Below, one piece after another: positions 11,101 through 26,100 of a stretch of 64,000 nucleotides of DNA. The DNA is from Pachyseris speciosa (Eukaryota; Cnidaria; Anthozoa; Scleractinia; Pachyseridae): assembly GCA_016490735.1 (NCBI GenBank), contig JAEMWC010000191.1:850001-914000 (forward strand), read 5' to 3'. Under the pieces are notes generated by a model that did not search any database, was not told the origin of the DNA, and saw only the letters and a program-made list of their open reading frames with translations. The translations under genes were made by a program, and so were the position numbers. Position 1 is the first letter of the stretch, and each line of letters starts with the position of its first letter.

Positions 11101-14100
11101 CCACCTTACAAACGCCCGCCCTCATGAGTGACTCCACCTTCATCGGAATCTTACATCCGTCACTTCCTCCACGACCAAGCTTGCCGTAATCACCGTCACC
11201 CCATGACCATACACAGTCGTTGTCCGTCAGGCACAGCGTCTGGGCGTCTCCGCTCCCGCATGCCACGTCTGTGACGCGCTGTCCACGCAGGGCTTCCACC
11301 AGTTTTGGCAGTAATTGGTCTTCACTATCACCGTGTCCTAGCCGTCCGTAGCGTCCTTTACCCCACGTGTATAATTCGCCATTGATAGTTATACAGGCGC
11401 TGTGTGAGCCACCACAAGCGATGTCCACGAGGGGTTTCCCACGGAGGGCTTCAATGACACGCGGGCGATCACAGGAGCTGAAAGGACGCAGAAAATCCAA
11501 GCTTTTGCATTGCTCAAATACCCGAGGTAAAGTCAGTAACCGAATCAAAGAATCCCAAAATACACGTTAAGCATATTAAAGTTAAAATTAATGGCAATGT
11601 AAAGTATGGTTGTAGCTTTGCATGCGAATGCTTTAGTAAAACAAACAAAGTAGCAAACAGACTCTTATTCATTACGTTGACGCGTCCGGCTTAACTGTGC
11701 AAGCACATTAAAGAAAACGAGGAGAGCAATTGTGCCTTATGGTTCTATGAAGCGTATGCTAAACAAAAGAAGGACTTAGCTAGATTGCTAACAACCGAAC
11801 GACAGCTTTGTCAAAGCAATGATGCTATTTTTTTTTTTCTTCAACATAAATTTTATCTGTCATAAGTCGTGAAACTTCTACCCAAGCCGCGAGACAAACA
11901 CTTACTTTCGGCTTCCATGCCCCAGTTTTCCACCATCTCCTTCTCCCCAAGAGTATACGTCACCATCCATGGACAGTGCCAAAGCGTGCTTTCCCCCAGA
12001 ATGCACAGCGACCTTCTTGATGACCACGTGCTGTAGAGACTCTATTAGCCGTATTGATGTCACCGTCTCCGTTCCGCCTAGTCCCAGGCGCCCACCATGC
12101 CCGTATCCGGTGGCGTACACCTACACGCGGAAAAAAAAACTGACTGGAGAAGCAATTCTTGTACTATAAAGAAAAGCGCAATCATAAGCTACCAGAGGGT
12201 GCAGGATGTCGAAATTACAACAATTATGAGAGGAGATAACCAGGTTCAAGGGAAGAAACGTCTGCAATGTTCAAGAATATTTCAAGTGATTAATAGCTAA
12301 GGGAGTTATCATTTTGCCATCTTTGCAATTGTACAGAGGTCATGCAAAGAACTGCCTAACATGTTAACGATGAGATAAATACCTGTACCAGAATTCAGAT
12401 CCTTAGGAGCTCAAAAAGAGTGTTAAGCCCAGTTTGTTACAGCCTCGAGACATTTTATAGGTGTTCACTTGTCATCTAGCGCATAAAATGTACACAACTA
12501 GCCCAAGGACGTGGGCCCCAGAAAAGCTGACCTGGTTTCATCCCCCCCCCCCCCACCTCCCAAAAAAAAAAAAATTGTCATAGCCAAACCGAGAGGTGTT
12601 CAAAAAGGAACGTTCCCCAACAGAGACAAGACAAACGAAAACAAACTCGCACATTCTTGGCGAAGTAAAGGCCACTAACCTTTCCCTCAGATGTCACGGC
12701 AAACAGAGTCTGCTCTCCTCCAACTATCTGCACAGGCCTAATGGCGCTGAGAGCCTCGCATGGCTGAGGGAATTTCACTTTCCCGCCTTCGATCCCGCCT
12801 AACTGGCCGCGGTGGTTATGACCCCAGCCGTAAATTGTGCCACTACCGCCCCAGGTTACCGTCCAATCTGAGGGGCGCCTAAAGAACGAGGTGAGGTCGA
12901 ATTGGTACCACAACTCAACACAAGTTAAAGTTATACTCAACTATGTGGTTGTACAGGGGTACTACGGGATTGCGTCATTTGCTTGACCTGTCCCCACTGG
13001 GGACAGTCTCTCATTTGCGTTTAAAAGAGGTTCGAAGCACAAATAGCGGAACTCTACCTGATGGTTTCTCACATATTTCGAACGGAGTTTGTGTTATATA
13101 ATTGGTATCACTACTCAACACAAGTTGAAGTTATACTCAACAGAGAAATCGCGTAATGGATAAATCACGCTGAACGCGTAACCTCGGGCTAACCAGGGGT
13201 ATTGAGGAATTTCCCCGGGGAGTCGGGGAATCTTGCATGACAAAGTCCCCTGGGTGAGGTGTCTCTCAGCAGAAAATTCCCCTGACATCCTTTACAAAGT
13301 CGTGATTCCCCCACCCCCTAATCTTTGATCGTAAAACAACGTCGTTTTTTCCCCTACCCTCGGGCAAAGAATCCCATTCATCTCTTTGTATTCCCCCATA
13401 TATCTACCTGCTTGGCCCGGGGGTTGACCCCACGGGGAAGCCGATGGCATGTGCATAAACTGAAATAAACTCACTGATTCAGCCATAGAAGAAGCTGTTC
13501 ATCATGTTCCCGTTTAAACACCTTGTGATCACTGTAATCCACCGCGGAATCTTCAGTATCTTGAACAATTTCCGAGAGTTTCTCCTTGACTTCCGCAAGA
13601 AAGTCGTGTGGCAGAGGAAGCCTGTGCTCCAGTGATTGCGCAACCCGCGACGCCACACAGAAGCGTCGGAACCAGGCCCACTCGTGCCCATCAGCACAAC
13701 AGGGAAGAACATCGAGAGCAAGGTCACAAGCGAAAGCGACAAGAACCTGCAGATGCGAATGGGAAGTAATCTAAAGTAAGATCCGGTATTCTATTCCAAC
13801 AAGGGAATTTTTAGGGGCTTAGTACTATCGGACATGGCTTCATTTACTTCCCAAAATTGGTTGGGTTTTGAGAATTAAGCCGCTGTTACACGTTGAAACT
13901 TTTAGCTGAAAATTGTGTGCAACGGCGATCAGAGACCGAGCGAGACCAGTTTCCCGAAGTGGTGTTACACGGTGAAACTCTTGTTTTTATCACCATTGCG
14001 ATCGTTGCGACCGTTGCAGAAGTAGAAAGCGGTTGTACTTTTCGTGAAACTTGTCTCGCAACGGAAGTTCGAGAAAGTTTCACGAAACCGACCATGTTAA

Positions 14101-17100
14101 ACGATGCAACGCCCGCTGAAACTTGTTTCGCAGTAACACCACTTCGTGAAACTGGTCTCGCTCGGTCTCTGATCGCCGTTGCACACAAGTTTCAGCTAAA
14201 AGTTTCAACGTGTAACAGCGGCTATAGGACAACTAGAAACACTAATCTCCGGCTAAAAACATCTAATTCTCACAGTTCTTGGGTTACATTCGAGAGGGAT
14301 AAATACAGAGGATTTTATGCTTTGCAATATGGGGTTAAAATCAGGCGAGGAGTGAGGCGGTACGCAAGAGCGAGATTATATTCCAAAGGAGATGACTACT
14401 ATTCTTTCACAGTAAATTAGCTTAAAATGGCACGTCTTGCCTTCATTCATATCCTGACGACAAATTTCAACGGTCATGCTTTTAAAGGAGCAGGGGCCGA
14501 TCAAAATTCTACGACAAGACCTTTGGGACAAGAAGCGAATCAAAGACAATCTCACACTTACTGTTTGTTTGGTTTAACTGTCGCACTTACTTTAAAAAAG
14601 TCACTGTGAAAAAGGTGTTTGCCTCCCCGCACAAGCTGCTCCTCGTACTCGTACTGCCTTCGTAAAGTATCGGGGAGACCTCGGATGAGCTTCCCGAGTG
14701 CCGAAGAAGCCACAGCCTGGAGAAATAAATCGAATATTTAAGATGCGCTACCTGAGCTATTGTTAAGTAAAACAATTTGACGTCGGATCTGAAACGAGTA
14801 TCTCAAAAATAGTAACATGGCCAAGTTTCAGAGTAGGATTCAATTAAATTTTGAAAGTTTGAAAAATTGAAAGGACACATTTTAAACAATTTGCTGCAAA
14901 GCAAGGCAGACCGAGAAAATAATCTTTTTCCTTTCCAGCACACATTTTTTTTACACATATTTCATTATTTATACAATATTTAAACAAGCATCAAACTTAG
15001 CCATTTCGCTAATCCCATCACGGTCTCTGAGTTGCAATTGATTGATTGATTGATCTTTAATTAAAATCTCCTCACATTTACAACGTGACTGATCCACAAA
15101 TAGCACTAACTAATCTAGGCGGATCACTAAACTATTACAATATACTACTATAAGATGAGCACTTAATTGAAAGGGAAAGGAAGAAGAAGATAAGTGAAGA
15201 GCAAGAGCGCGATGAAGCGAAGGTGGATGGAAAGGGAAAATGGAAAGGAAGCGTCATCGGGAGAGGGAGGGAAGGAAAATGAAGAATAGAAGGATGCTGA
15301 AGAAAAACAGGACAGACATTGCGGTGCCTTGATAAAAATATTGCCTTGAAGGATTTGAGCTCGATTTCGCTCTTTGCCCAAACAAGGAAGCCTGATCACG
15401 TTATGTGCAGTTGTTACATACCGTGCTCATTCGCTGGTTACCGAGCTGCTTCAGTTTATGGAGTGGTTGATCGTACATTAGATTGTACCCGAACAGGGCA
15501 GGCACATCAATAGTAGGCCCAACTTCTGACATCACAAGCTTCCTCAATCTGTGGAGAGCCCACGTTCTTTGACCAGCGGAAAGTGTGTTTAGTTGTGCGC
15601 ATGCTGATAACGCCGAAGCCAAGCGAGGTATCTGGGCAGGATCACCAAGCGTTTCCAGTTGGAAGTCTGAAAGAGAAGTAAAACAATACCTGAGCGAAGT
15701 CACTTTTCTAATGACCAACCATTGTAAGCTTATTTAGTGAATAACAAGGAGATGGAGCTGATCTCTGTTCTTGTAAATAACTGTTCATGTTAAAAATAAA
15801 ATTTAACATACTCGGGTTTTAGGAGGGGCTATAAATGAAGGGGCTTATATCCGGGGGGTGGGGTGAGGCTTATAACCGGAATAATGATAGAAGAAAAAAG
15901 TTTCGAAACGAGCTACAGTGGTGTTGATGGAAATACGTTTTTTGATATTTTCATTAGGTTTAAAATCAAATTCATTTCCATACAAAACACTGAACAGTTA
16001 CAAGAGGGGGCGGGGGGCTTAGAATCGGATGGTTTTTTTTTGTTTACAGGTAGATGGGCTATAATCGGAGGGCTTATAAGTGTGTGGGGAGGGGGGGGGG
16101 GGGGGGGGTTATAAGTGGCGGTTTACGGTATGGGTCTTGAAGGAAACAAGAACAAAGACAGATGTCAGGATTGAGGGTTTCCAAGCAAGAGAGTTTGGTA
16201 CTAAAAACCACGTTCGCTGTTTTAAATTCACCTCAGTGTGTAATAGACTTCGGCCATTTTCTCTACGTACTGCTCTAAAACTTTCAAACATTCTTCACTA
16301 AGCTTGTTCAGTTGTCGTCAGTGTACCTTCGAAAGCACTTACCCAACAGACAGCGCACTAAATCAATAGAGGGCCGAGATTGCAACGCCCTGTCTGACAA
16401 TACGTCACACGGAGCAGCAGCTGGGGGTATTGGATACACAGTGAAGCGCCAACCCCATCCATTCACAGAGCTGTCACTCATAAACTTCCACCTGAGCTCG
16501 TCACCGCTCATGCGCAGTTCGCTTGACCAGTCAGACCATTCACGGCCGGAACGGACCGAGACCACGCGGCCAGTGCTATCCATAATAGTCAGCGGATCGT
16601 GCCTAGAGGAAACAGACCAGGCAAAAAGTGTCAAAGTGTATCGCGGCAGAACCACAGACAACGAAAATTGCATTGCATCAAATGGAATGCGTTCGTCATA
16701 CAAAGGGTGTTTTGATCAAAACTCTACAAAATATTCTACAAATTATTGCTCAGACATGCATGAAATTGCTCTTAAAGTATCGAGAAGTTTCATCAAGTAT
16801 CGAGTGGTATCGAATATTGGTTTCTCGAAGGAAGGAGTTATGTTTATAGCAATTTGACTGACTGACTGACTGACTGACTGACCGACGGATGGATGGATCA
16901 ATCGTTCAATCACATTAATCAATCAATGAGAGAATGGGTGAATAAAAGGTCAAAAATAATGGTTTCATTCTGCCCCTTTAATCAAGACCGAACAACACAT
17001 CGACATAAAGTACGTGAAGTCTACGCGAAAGAAAATGTTTCACATTTCTCTTGAAAAATTTTCTGATCCGACGAATTAGAGCCGTGGACGTTAGTACACA

Positions 17101-20100
17101 GGTAGAATCTCTACCAACGAGTTGAACCAGACCAGCATGACGGTAGGCATTTAAAAGATAAAATAAGGCTCCTTTTAGTTTTGAATATCGAGACTGTCAA
17201 ATCAATTACACAGGTATTCAAACCTACTGGAGACAACTCCACAACTTTTCGGATACTAATAAAATACTCCATGACTAAGCTACTACTATTTGATTTAATT
17301 TGATTTGATTTGAGATTTGTAATTAGTAGGCGAAGAGCCACTTTGTGGAAGTACTACTAATAAATCGTTTATTATTATTATATTATTATTATTATTATTA
17401 TTATTACTAAGGACTACATGATAGTTCACGTTTTATTCACCTTCTCTCAGTAGAACTCTGTTTATCAAATTCGACCCTGAGTCCTTCGGCCCCTGGTATT
17501 TTGACCACACCCGTGGTATTGGTATCGTCAGTGTAGGGGTGACTGCTCTCTTGTACCACCGGTTGGAAGTTACTGTGAACACTGCTGTTGTCTGTAGCCA
17601 CGTCTTCCAGCTCAGTGATACAAAGCTCCAGGAGCATGGATGCGATCTAAAAGTCAATACATCATTTCTGCGTAATCACCTCCATACACTTCTTCACATT
17701 TTAAGAAGAATATTGATGGTGCACTGAGGAACATTTTACAAATTGAAACGCACTGTTTAAGCAATGTACCGGAGACTGTGTGCTTAGTAAAACCGTTCCT
17801 TCATATCAGTTTACTCTAGATGATGGCTGAGAGTTGTTGATTCTTCATACATGCCGTATTGTAAGCTTAGCACAGACATGAACCACACTGAGGTAGCAAT
17901 TCTTAGTAAACTGTCCCGATATTGCTAGCCTTATTTCGTAACTACGGGAAAACAAGGGCTTAAGGCCTTACAGCATCACGGAAACATATACTTTAGTACA
18001 TGTAGTTGGTCTTTCGTTGGTATTGTACCGCAAAAGTCGTGAAATCAAGTGAAAAACAAGGCCACTCACTTCTTGCTTAGCTTGTGCCAGAGCCTTTAAC
18101 ACTTCAGATAATACCACCCTTCCGTTATCACCCGCTCTGTCAGCTACAGCAAGCTTCAAGAGCTCAACTAGAAGCCGCGCGTCATCGTGTCCCAGACTAC
18201 TTGTGAACTCCTCTATTCCCTCCAAAGTCGACTTCCGGGAATCATTGGCCACTTCCGTTAGCGTGACGTCGTCGATGGCGACATCCGAAACGGAAGCCAA
18301 AGACACAACTTCCTCGTCGTCAGTTTCCGGTTTAGACTCGCCGCGAATAAATGAATGGGAATCCATAAGAGCTCGTACCACCGCATCACGGGAGTAGATT
18401 ATTTGCAGCGCACTAAGAATATGACTCAACGCTTGCTGACGTTCGAAATTGGAATTAAGCGAGAGCACGATTTTTGCCAGCGAGGGTCTATGCCGATGCT
18501 CTCCATATTCGTTGCTTTCAGTTTCAGTGGAGCCACACTGCTCTTGGGAGTCTGAGCCGAGACATGATGCCCCTAAAGGATCTCGGGACGCTGGAAACAT
18601 GACGGGCTCGTGCATGATGGGCGCCGGGAAATCAGACTCGGTCCAGGCCACGCTGTGAGAGGACCCGCACGCCACACGAGTTATTTTAAATTCTTCGAGT
18701 CCAAGGACCATCTGCGGCCGGCGGTTTACTGTAGTCGTACCATTTCCCTGTTGACCGTGGTCGTTATCACCCCAAGCAAACACCTGGCAACATTACAGTA
18801 CGTAAAATGGTAAGCTAAGGAGGATCAGATTAGGCTTTTTGTGGTTTTGTTTCATCCCACCTGAACCCATTATTTGAAGTTGTCTATGATGAAAAAAACG
18901 AAAAAAAAGTTGAATTAAACGACAAATCGGTATTTTGAGCATTTTCCTTTGAACTTCAACTACTTTTTAAATTCTTGATAGAAGACAGGCTTTCAAAAAG
19001 TAGCAACCGTCACTTTCAAATAAAGGCGGAGAAACGTCAAACATTATTGTTATTGTAAATCAATCACCATTCCCTACAGTTAATGTCAAACATTAAATTT
19101 CGCCAAATTTTTTTTTGGGGGGGGGGGGGGGGGAGGCGGATTCTTCAGCTTTCGGTTTCACCAAAATGGACAAATCAAGTAAGGTTCCCATCAAAACTGA
19201 ACGCCAAGCAACATTATTGAGGCTATACACACTGATTGAAGTGCCTCACCTGGCCATGATCTGTAACAGCTAAACAGTGCAAGGCCCCAACAGCCACATC
19301 GATAACTTTCTTTCCCTTTAATCCCTCGACGACTTGAGGCTTGCGGACATGGGAGTCATTACCATGACCAAGACGAAAGTAATCTCCTTTACCCCTGAAA
19401 AAAACACAACGCAAAACACACGAAACATGCACAATGAATCGATCAATCACAACTGTTGAAAAGCATGGGTTAGTTCTTATTATAACATAGATGGTAAATT
19501 CAATTGCGCGAGTGTGCTTCATTTAACAAATAAAAAAGCCTTAACCGTGCTTTGTTCTGTTATAAGGCACGCAAGGAAGTGACGAGAGCACGAAAAAAGT
19601 AGGAAGAAGCACGAGCCGCAGGCGAGTGCTTTTAACTACTTCTTTCGTGCTCTCGTCACTTCCTTGAGTGCCTTATAACAGAACAAAGCACGGTTAAGGA
19701 TTTTTTATTTGTTTTATAATAAAGAATTTCTTAATTTCTCACGCATTCGGCTAAAATTTTCGGAAAACTTTATTTTCCAAATCCTACGAGTGGCGTCAGC
19801 CGTGCATTTGTACTCTCATAAGGCACGCTAAAACAGACCAATCACAATCCTTGTTAGAATGGCTCAATACATTTCATTGGTTAAACACGACCAAAGTTGT
19901 CAAAATGTCAAACCATCAAAGTTCAGAAACCATCAAAGTGCAAGTTGTTTTTAGTCTAAAATCGCGATCAAAAAGCAAATTGTTCAGAGAAATTCGGCGG
20001 AATTTTGGCTCATGCATTCGCTAAAAAAGGCGTAATGATCAAGAGCTAGTTTTAAAAGACAGGAGGGTGAATTTTCGAGTGAAAAAAGAAAGTGCAAAAG

Positions 20101-23100
20101 ATTTTATTCGCGAAGATCGGCTTGCATGGCGCCCGGCGTAGCGGGATTGTGTGGTTGAAAACAAAATGATGATTCCACGGCATCTTGCAGCTCACCAAAA
20201 AGGGTCACAGAGCAGTTTACCATTAATGGGAGGAACGAGTAGCTCAAACTTGGAGAACGAAGTTCTTTCTTTGGACAGTCCGTTTGCTATGTTTACCAAT
20301 GCGTGTTTTTAAGCGGATCTGTTTTTTCAAGTGATGGAAACCTCTACAACGACAGGCGAATTAAATAAATTTCAGCTTTGAACATTTGGTTTAATCATTG
20401 TTGTTACTTTTGTTCAGGACTGAAACTCGTATTTATCTCTCGACTGGATGTAAATAGTAATCATCTACACTCGTTTTGGACGCAAATTAAGAAGTAAGCT
20501 TAAGCTTAGTTGAACTGTTTTGTTCGTTTGCTTTGCGAGCGAAGAGTGATTTTACTCCGCTTGGCTGACTGTTTTTCGACGTGTCTCGGCAATGTTGAGA
20601 AAATTTTGCCCTTATGTTATTAAAGTGCACCTAAAGCCAAAAAATTTTTTTCGCTAAAATAAATCTTTGCGCCTGTTTGAAACGCCTTGAGCCTTTTTTG
20701 CCAAATCTTGACTAGTTATTTTGACTTTTCTAGGGTGTTAAAGTTGCAAAATCTGGCCCCACGACTGAGTCAGAAGGGGCTTGGGTCTATTCTCGATTTG
20801 ACGACACAAACTGCTTTGCATGCATGTTTACAAAGACTTAATGCGATGTAAATCAGTTTGTGACGTCAAATCGAGAATAGACCCAAGCCCCTTCTGACTC
20901 GGTCGTGGGGCAGACGAAGGCCAGATTTTGCAACTTTAATACCCTATAAAAGTCAAAATAACTAGTCAAGATTTGGTAAAAAAGGCGCAATGCGTTTCAA
21001 ACAGGTGCAAAGATTTATTTTAGTGAAAAAAAATTTTTGGGTTTAGGTGCACTTTAACACGTAACTGGAATTAGTCCTCGAAAACCACTTGTGTTTTCAG
21101 AAGTTGCTGAAATTGCCCTCGTCGCTGCGTGACTCGGACAATTTCAACAACTTCTGAAAACGCGCTTGACATTAAGCTTAATCCTTAATTTTTAATGCTT
21201 TTATTTGTGGTGTTACTCGCAGAAACAACTTCCAAATCCATTGAGGCTAACCGCTCGTTTTCATACACATTTTCTAGGTCGTACAAGACGTCTGAGTCAA
21301 ATTAAAAACCGAGGGAAAAATTCAGATTTTCATTTGGGTCTATGGCGTGACACCGTACTGCCCGTGCATCTGTACTCTCATAAGGTACGCTGTTTTAACC
21401 AATCGGAGCGCGCGTTATATCGAAACTTTATTATAAATTTCTATTGTGCACGCTGATGACGAAGCAGAGGTTGAAAATGTTATAAAACAATTGGTTCATG
21501 CGTCAGCTGTGAGTTCATTGAGATATGAAGCACTTGGGAAGCTTGGAGAGCACTCAAGAAGCTAGAGTTGCTATCGGCTACGCCTCGAGATACTCTTACG
21601 CATCTTTCCTGCTCTCCAAACTTCCCGCGTGCTACATATCTCGTTGAACGCAAGCTGACGCATGAACAAATTGTTTAATGACTTTATGAGGCAGCTTCTT
21701 TGACATTACAGCAGTACACGGTTTCGTATGTGTTTAATAGACCTTATTCGTACAGTGTATTCTTCGTAATGAGCTGGAACTAGCGTGCACACAAGGCTTG
21801 AACGGGGGAATCTTAATTCCCCACAAGAGCCTCCACTACGTGCTAGATCATGGTCTCTTGTTTTTTGTAATTTGATGACTCCAAAACAAAAGTGTCGCTA
21901 AGGTTTATGATGACAACAAAAGTTGAAAAACGAAAAAAAAGAAATTTTTCAGGGTTAATTATGGCCAAGATCGCACAACTGGGTTGACAAATGAAAACAG
22001 GATGGTGGTTAAAGCTACACATCAAATTATATTACACAAACTCCGTTCGAAATATATGAGAAAACAACAGGTAGAATCCCACTTATTGTGCTAAGAACCA
22101 CTCTTTAACGCATCTAAAGAGAAAAATAGACTATAGCCCCCAGGGTAGGAAAAAAGCCAGGCATGACGTAGTACCACAACTCCCTGCGGCCCTACATCGC
22201 GCTGCTGACACGTGACATCTTTCCTGCTGTGCTACGAACATAAGAAAGGTAAGTGAGTTTTGTAACCGCTTATTTTGCACTTTTTAGGTCCTTCCACAGT
22301 CCATTTCGACTCGTTTTCGATTCGGCTTTCTATCGGGTAGGTAGTTCCTTTTCTTTCAGGAGTGTATGTTTGACTTTCGCCATGAAAACGTCGAAACGAC
22401 GTCCTCACGATCGAGCCGGGTCTCGTTCGAGATCACAACATGATGCTCGCCGAACTGATTCAGAGCGTTTACATTCTGCAAGCCCTCCTAAACGCCCAAG
22501 GACTTCTGGTGAAGACCAGGCATATCTGTCCACTATTTTGAAGACCTTACAGCAGGTTCAAGACGACGTGAAGTCCACGAACCTCATCGATCGAAGATTG
22601 CTGGCAACAAAGCCTGACGGCTTTCCCGCCAAAGGTGAACGTGGAATCAAACGCACTTTTTGTGCTGGCATACTCAGATGAGGACCTGATGTGCACCCAC
22701 GAGGGCTCTGTTACGGCTTTTAAGCCACCAACTCAGGCTAATGAGCCACCAACTCGGGCAAATGAGCCACCAACCGGGGTTTTTGAACCCCACAGTGAGG
22801 CTAATGAGCCTTCCAACGACGATGAATCAGAGTAGCGGGACAAATGTTCCCCCAATGGCGGTGATCTCTGTGATCCAGAATTGCAACACTCTTCTTGGGA
22901 ACCAAAAGCGGGTTTTGCCACATGTTTGCAAAAAAAAAAAAAAAAAGTTATCGGAAGTTATCTTACGATCAAGTAAGTGATATTCTTGACAATTTCTCCA
23001 TTCTGTCGGTGGATTAATTGTTTGTCTTCTTCCACTGAAGTCTCGAAAATATACACAAGAGAGAGACAAAGAACTAGCCTTTGTGCAGAGGGCTATGCTG

Positions 23101-26100
23101 AACATAACAAGCCCCCTATGTTGCTTGCATGAAGCATTAAGATCTAACAAGGATGTCCCCAAATAAGACATCAAAACTATTTTAGAACAATTGTTTTGTT
23201 TGCTAGGCTCAGCAAATTACCAATTCCCTACCTTGAGAGGAAAGAAAATTCTTGTGGCCTTAACTGATAAAGATAATATTGGCCTAGCTGAGCAGTCTCT
23301 TCCCAGCGCTAAGCACATGCTTTTCGGGGATGACTTTCCTTCTATTGCTTCAAAGCAAGCAGACCTATCTTAAGGCCTTGCTAAGAACTTGGTATCTGCT
23401 TTGAATTCACAACCGACTAAGCGCCCTCACCTTGGGACAACGCTTGCTACCAACAGGGACAAGCCCTCAGGTACTTCCAATAAGTATCAAAGTACCCACT
23501 CAAAAAAAAAAAAAAAAAAAAATTTGGGCATTCCTTTCAGGTCTCCAAGCCCGAGGCAAAAGAATCGACGAATTCATAGACAAGTGGCGGGACATAACCT
23601 CCAATCCATAAAAATTCCCAGTATTGTTTTGGGTTACAAGATGACGTTGCAAACCTGTTCCTAGTTCCCAAAACTGGTGGAACCTTCAGGCCGGTAATAG
23701 ACTTACGTTTTCCGTACAAGTTCGTAGAGAACTCACATTTCAGATGGAGAACATCTCTTCCCTGAGGTCTTTTTTTCGAAGAGGCAACTCCGAAGACCAT
23801 AGATTTGAAAGACGCATACCTGTCAGTTCCAGTCCACAAGGACTCTCAGAATTTCCTGGAATTCCTCTAGAGAAGCAAATGCTACGGCTTTCAAGGCCTC
23901 TGTTTTGGCTTAAATACCGTTCCAAGGGTCTTGACCAAACTCTTAAAGCCGGTAGCAGCATGCTTACACAAACGGGGAGTTCGTATGCTTCTGTATCTCG
24001 ACGACTTCTTAACCTTGGGTTCTTCTTCCCAGGAGGTACCGAGAAACACAGCTATGGCTGTTACTCTCTTGGAAAACCTAGGCTTCACAGTAAATCGGGA
24101 AAAGTCGTGTTTAATCCCAACCCAAATAATATTGTTCCTGGGTTTTGTAATCGACTCCACTGTAGGATCATACATACATTACTTTCTTTACCCTCGGATT
24201 ATAGAGTAGCTTGTGCAGCTAATATCTCCGAGCATTTAACCATCAGATGAGAGAGAGACCACCACACCGGGAACTACGTCTCCTACTCTTTTTTGAACAG
24301 CGAGCCTGCCGAAGGAGACAGTTGTAAAGAGTATTTGCAAGAGGGCGATTTCAACTCCAACTAAACCTGTGCATCAGCTAGCCAGCCTTCTGGGCACACT
24401 AGAGTCCTGTCGCCTGGCCGTTTGACAAGCACCCCTTCATTTCAGATACAGATCCAATTGGTCCATGCTTACACAGGTCTGAAGAAAACTTCAATGTGAC
24501 GTTCACACTGGACCACAACCCCATGGAATGACAGCCATGGTGGTCTTCTTGTCGACCATTCAGTCCTCATCCCTACCACCAGGCACCTCTTGAATGACCC
24601 AGCAGACCCCCAAGGGATACACCCAATGTTTCCCAGGCTACACCTAGCCATGTTTCCCATCTGCGGAGACAGTATCAAGCAATGGGAATTTCTGGAGACG
24701 TTACTAAGATATTCCTTTCAGCATCTCACCCCTCAACACAGAAATCAAAAGCTCCTAAGAGCTAACTCATTCATCCATATAAGAAAAATTGTGGTGAAAA
24801 TGTGATCACTTGTTGGAGATATTTCAAGCCACACCCCGCATCCCTTGCAACCAAAATCCAGACTGAAATAAAGGTCTCTAGCTGTAATTACTAATAAAGT
24901 TGATTGTTTGTTTGATTAATTGATATGGAGTATTATGAGACAGAAAATATTTTGCTATTTTTGTCTCGTCCGTGGGAGTTTGAGGAAGGAGACGCAAAAC
25001 AGCACATTCACAGCAAAAATTTCTGTCCAAGCAAATAGAATGCTATATTCAAACACAACAACCTTTAACTTTATTTTCATCAAATTTAACACGATTTAAT
25101 GTTAACAAGCCCGATCTACAAACTGTTTTTAAGTTCCTTTCTAAGTTCATTTATCAACATGGTTAACATTCAAGTGCAGTCATTAAATAGAAAAATATGC
25201 AACTATGCATACTTACAGATGTATCTCATTAAATCGTAAAGTGAACTGAAACTAAATCCTAGCAATAATCTACTGCAATGTATAGTGGAAATGGACAAAA
25301 GGAAATGAAATCTCTATAGAGTTCCATTGAGGTTGTTCTTTAAGTCTAAGTAACAAGAACACAAAAGGAAATGAACAAAATAGTTGCATAAGTAACAAGA
25401 ACACAAAAGTAAATGGACACAGTTGCATATGGACAAAAGGAAATGACATCTCTATAGAGTTCCTTCAACCTCAAGATTGAGTCTAAGTAGCAAGAACACA
25501 ACAATTTTTAGCAAAAATCGAGGGAGTTCTAATTATTTTCCCAGACAATTTGCATAGACAAAATGATTTTATTTGGTTTTAAAATGCCAAATTTTACCTT
25601 CTTTATGGGCAGAAGTGTTGCACATATCATTTTTGTATTTAGTTTTGTGTCATGTGCTTTGATAGGGGCACTTGGTGAGTAGTAACGTCCTAGGTATTTC
25701 TCATCTAATCTTATACATAAGTGAAACTAAATCCTAGGCAATAATCTACAACGGATATTGGAAGAGGACAAAAGCCAATGCAATGTCTATGTGGTAAGTA
25801 ACAACAACATAACATTTTTTTTAACAAAAGTTGAGGGACTTCTAATCGTTGTTGTGCACAATTTGCATAGACAAAATGATTTTGCCTCATTTTGAAATGA
25901 TAAATTTTATCTTTATGGGCAAAAGTGTTGCATATAACATTCTTGTATTTTGTTTTGTGACATGTGCTTTGATGTTGTGTCCCTTAGTACATGATAGTTT
26001 AGCAAACAGGGCTTTAAGAGGGGCACACTTGGTGAGTTGTAATGTTGTAGTTTTTAACCTTGGGAATCACGAAGTAAGAAATTAACAGTGAGCTCTAGTC

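Larger units (their letters stand above)
8905..13474. other. introns between exons 37 and 43 with nothing recognised
   Basis: Introns 8905-9319, 9404-10035, 11478-11905, 12121-12679 and 12879-13474 show only AT-rich sequence, a poly-C/poly-A tract at 12541-12575, and no gene or clear element. Confidence 0.5.
14717..19249. other. introns between exons 30 and 35 with little recognised
   Basis: Introns 14717-15421, 15667-16342, 16603-17440, 17647-18069 and 18784-19249 hold simple repeats (including a G run at 19117-19133) and a ggcttata-rich stretch at 15825-16130. No RNA gene or coding evidence. Confidence 0.5.
19800..21410. repeat. pair of direct repeats enclosing unclassified repetitive DNA
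   Basis: CGTGCATTTGTACTCTCATA at 19802 on recurs, with few changes, at about 21364 (cgtgcatctgtactctcata, then aggtacgc). The block between them contains the TTAA-flanked foldback and a 69-bp palindrome, and no coding evidence. It may be the remains of a larger element with direct terminal repeats. Confidence 0.35.

Noticed and set aside
13479..13742. Frameshift in HERC2 exon 36
   Set aside because: Two frames are open, but one runs through the whole exon with HERC2 sequence and correct phases, so nothing is missing.
13893..14420. 175-codon plus-strand frame
   Set aside because: It lies mostly inside an inverted-repeat element, and the opposite strand is open over the same span, as expected for a palindrome.
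16312..16857. 181-codon plus-strand frame
   Set aside because: Antisense to HERC2 exon 33; conserved protein sequence and splice sites are on the minus strand.
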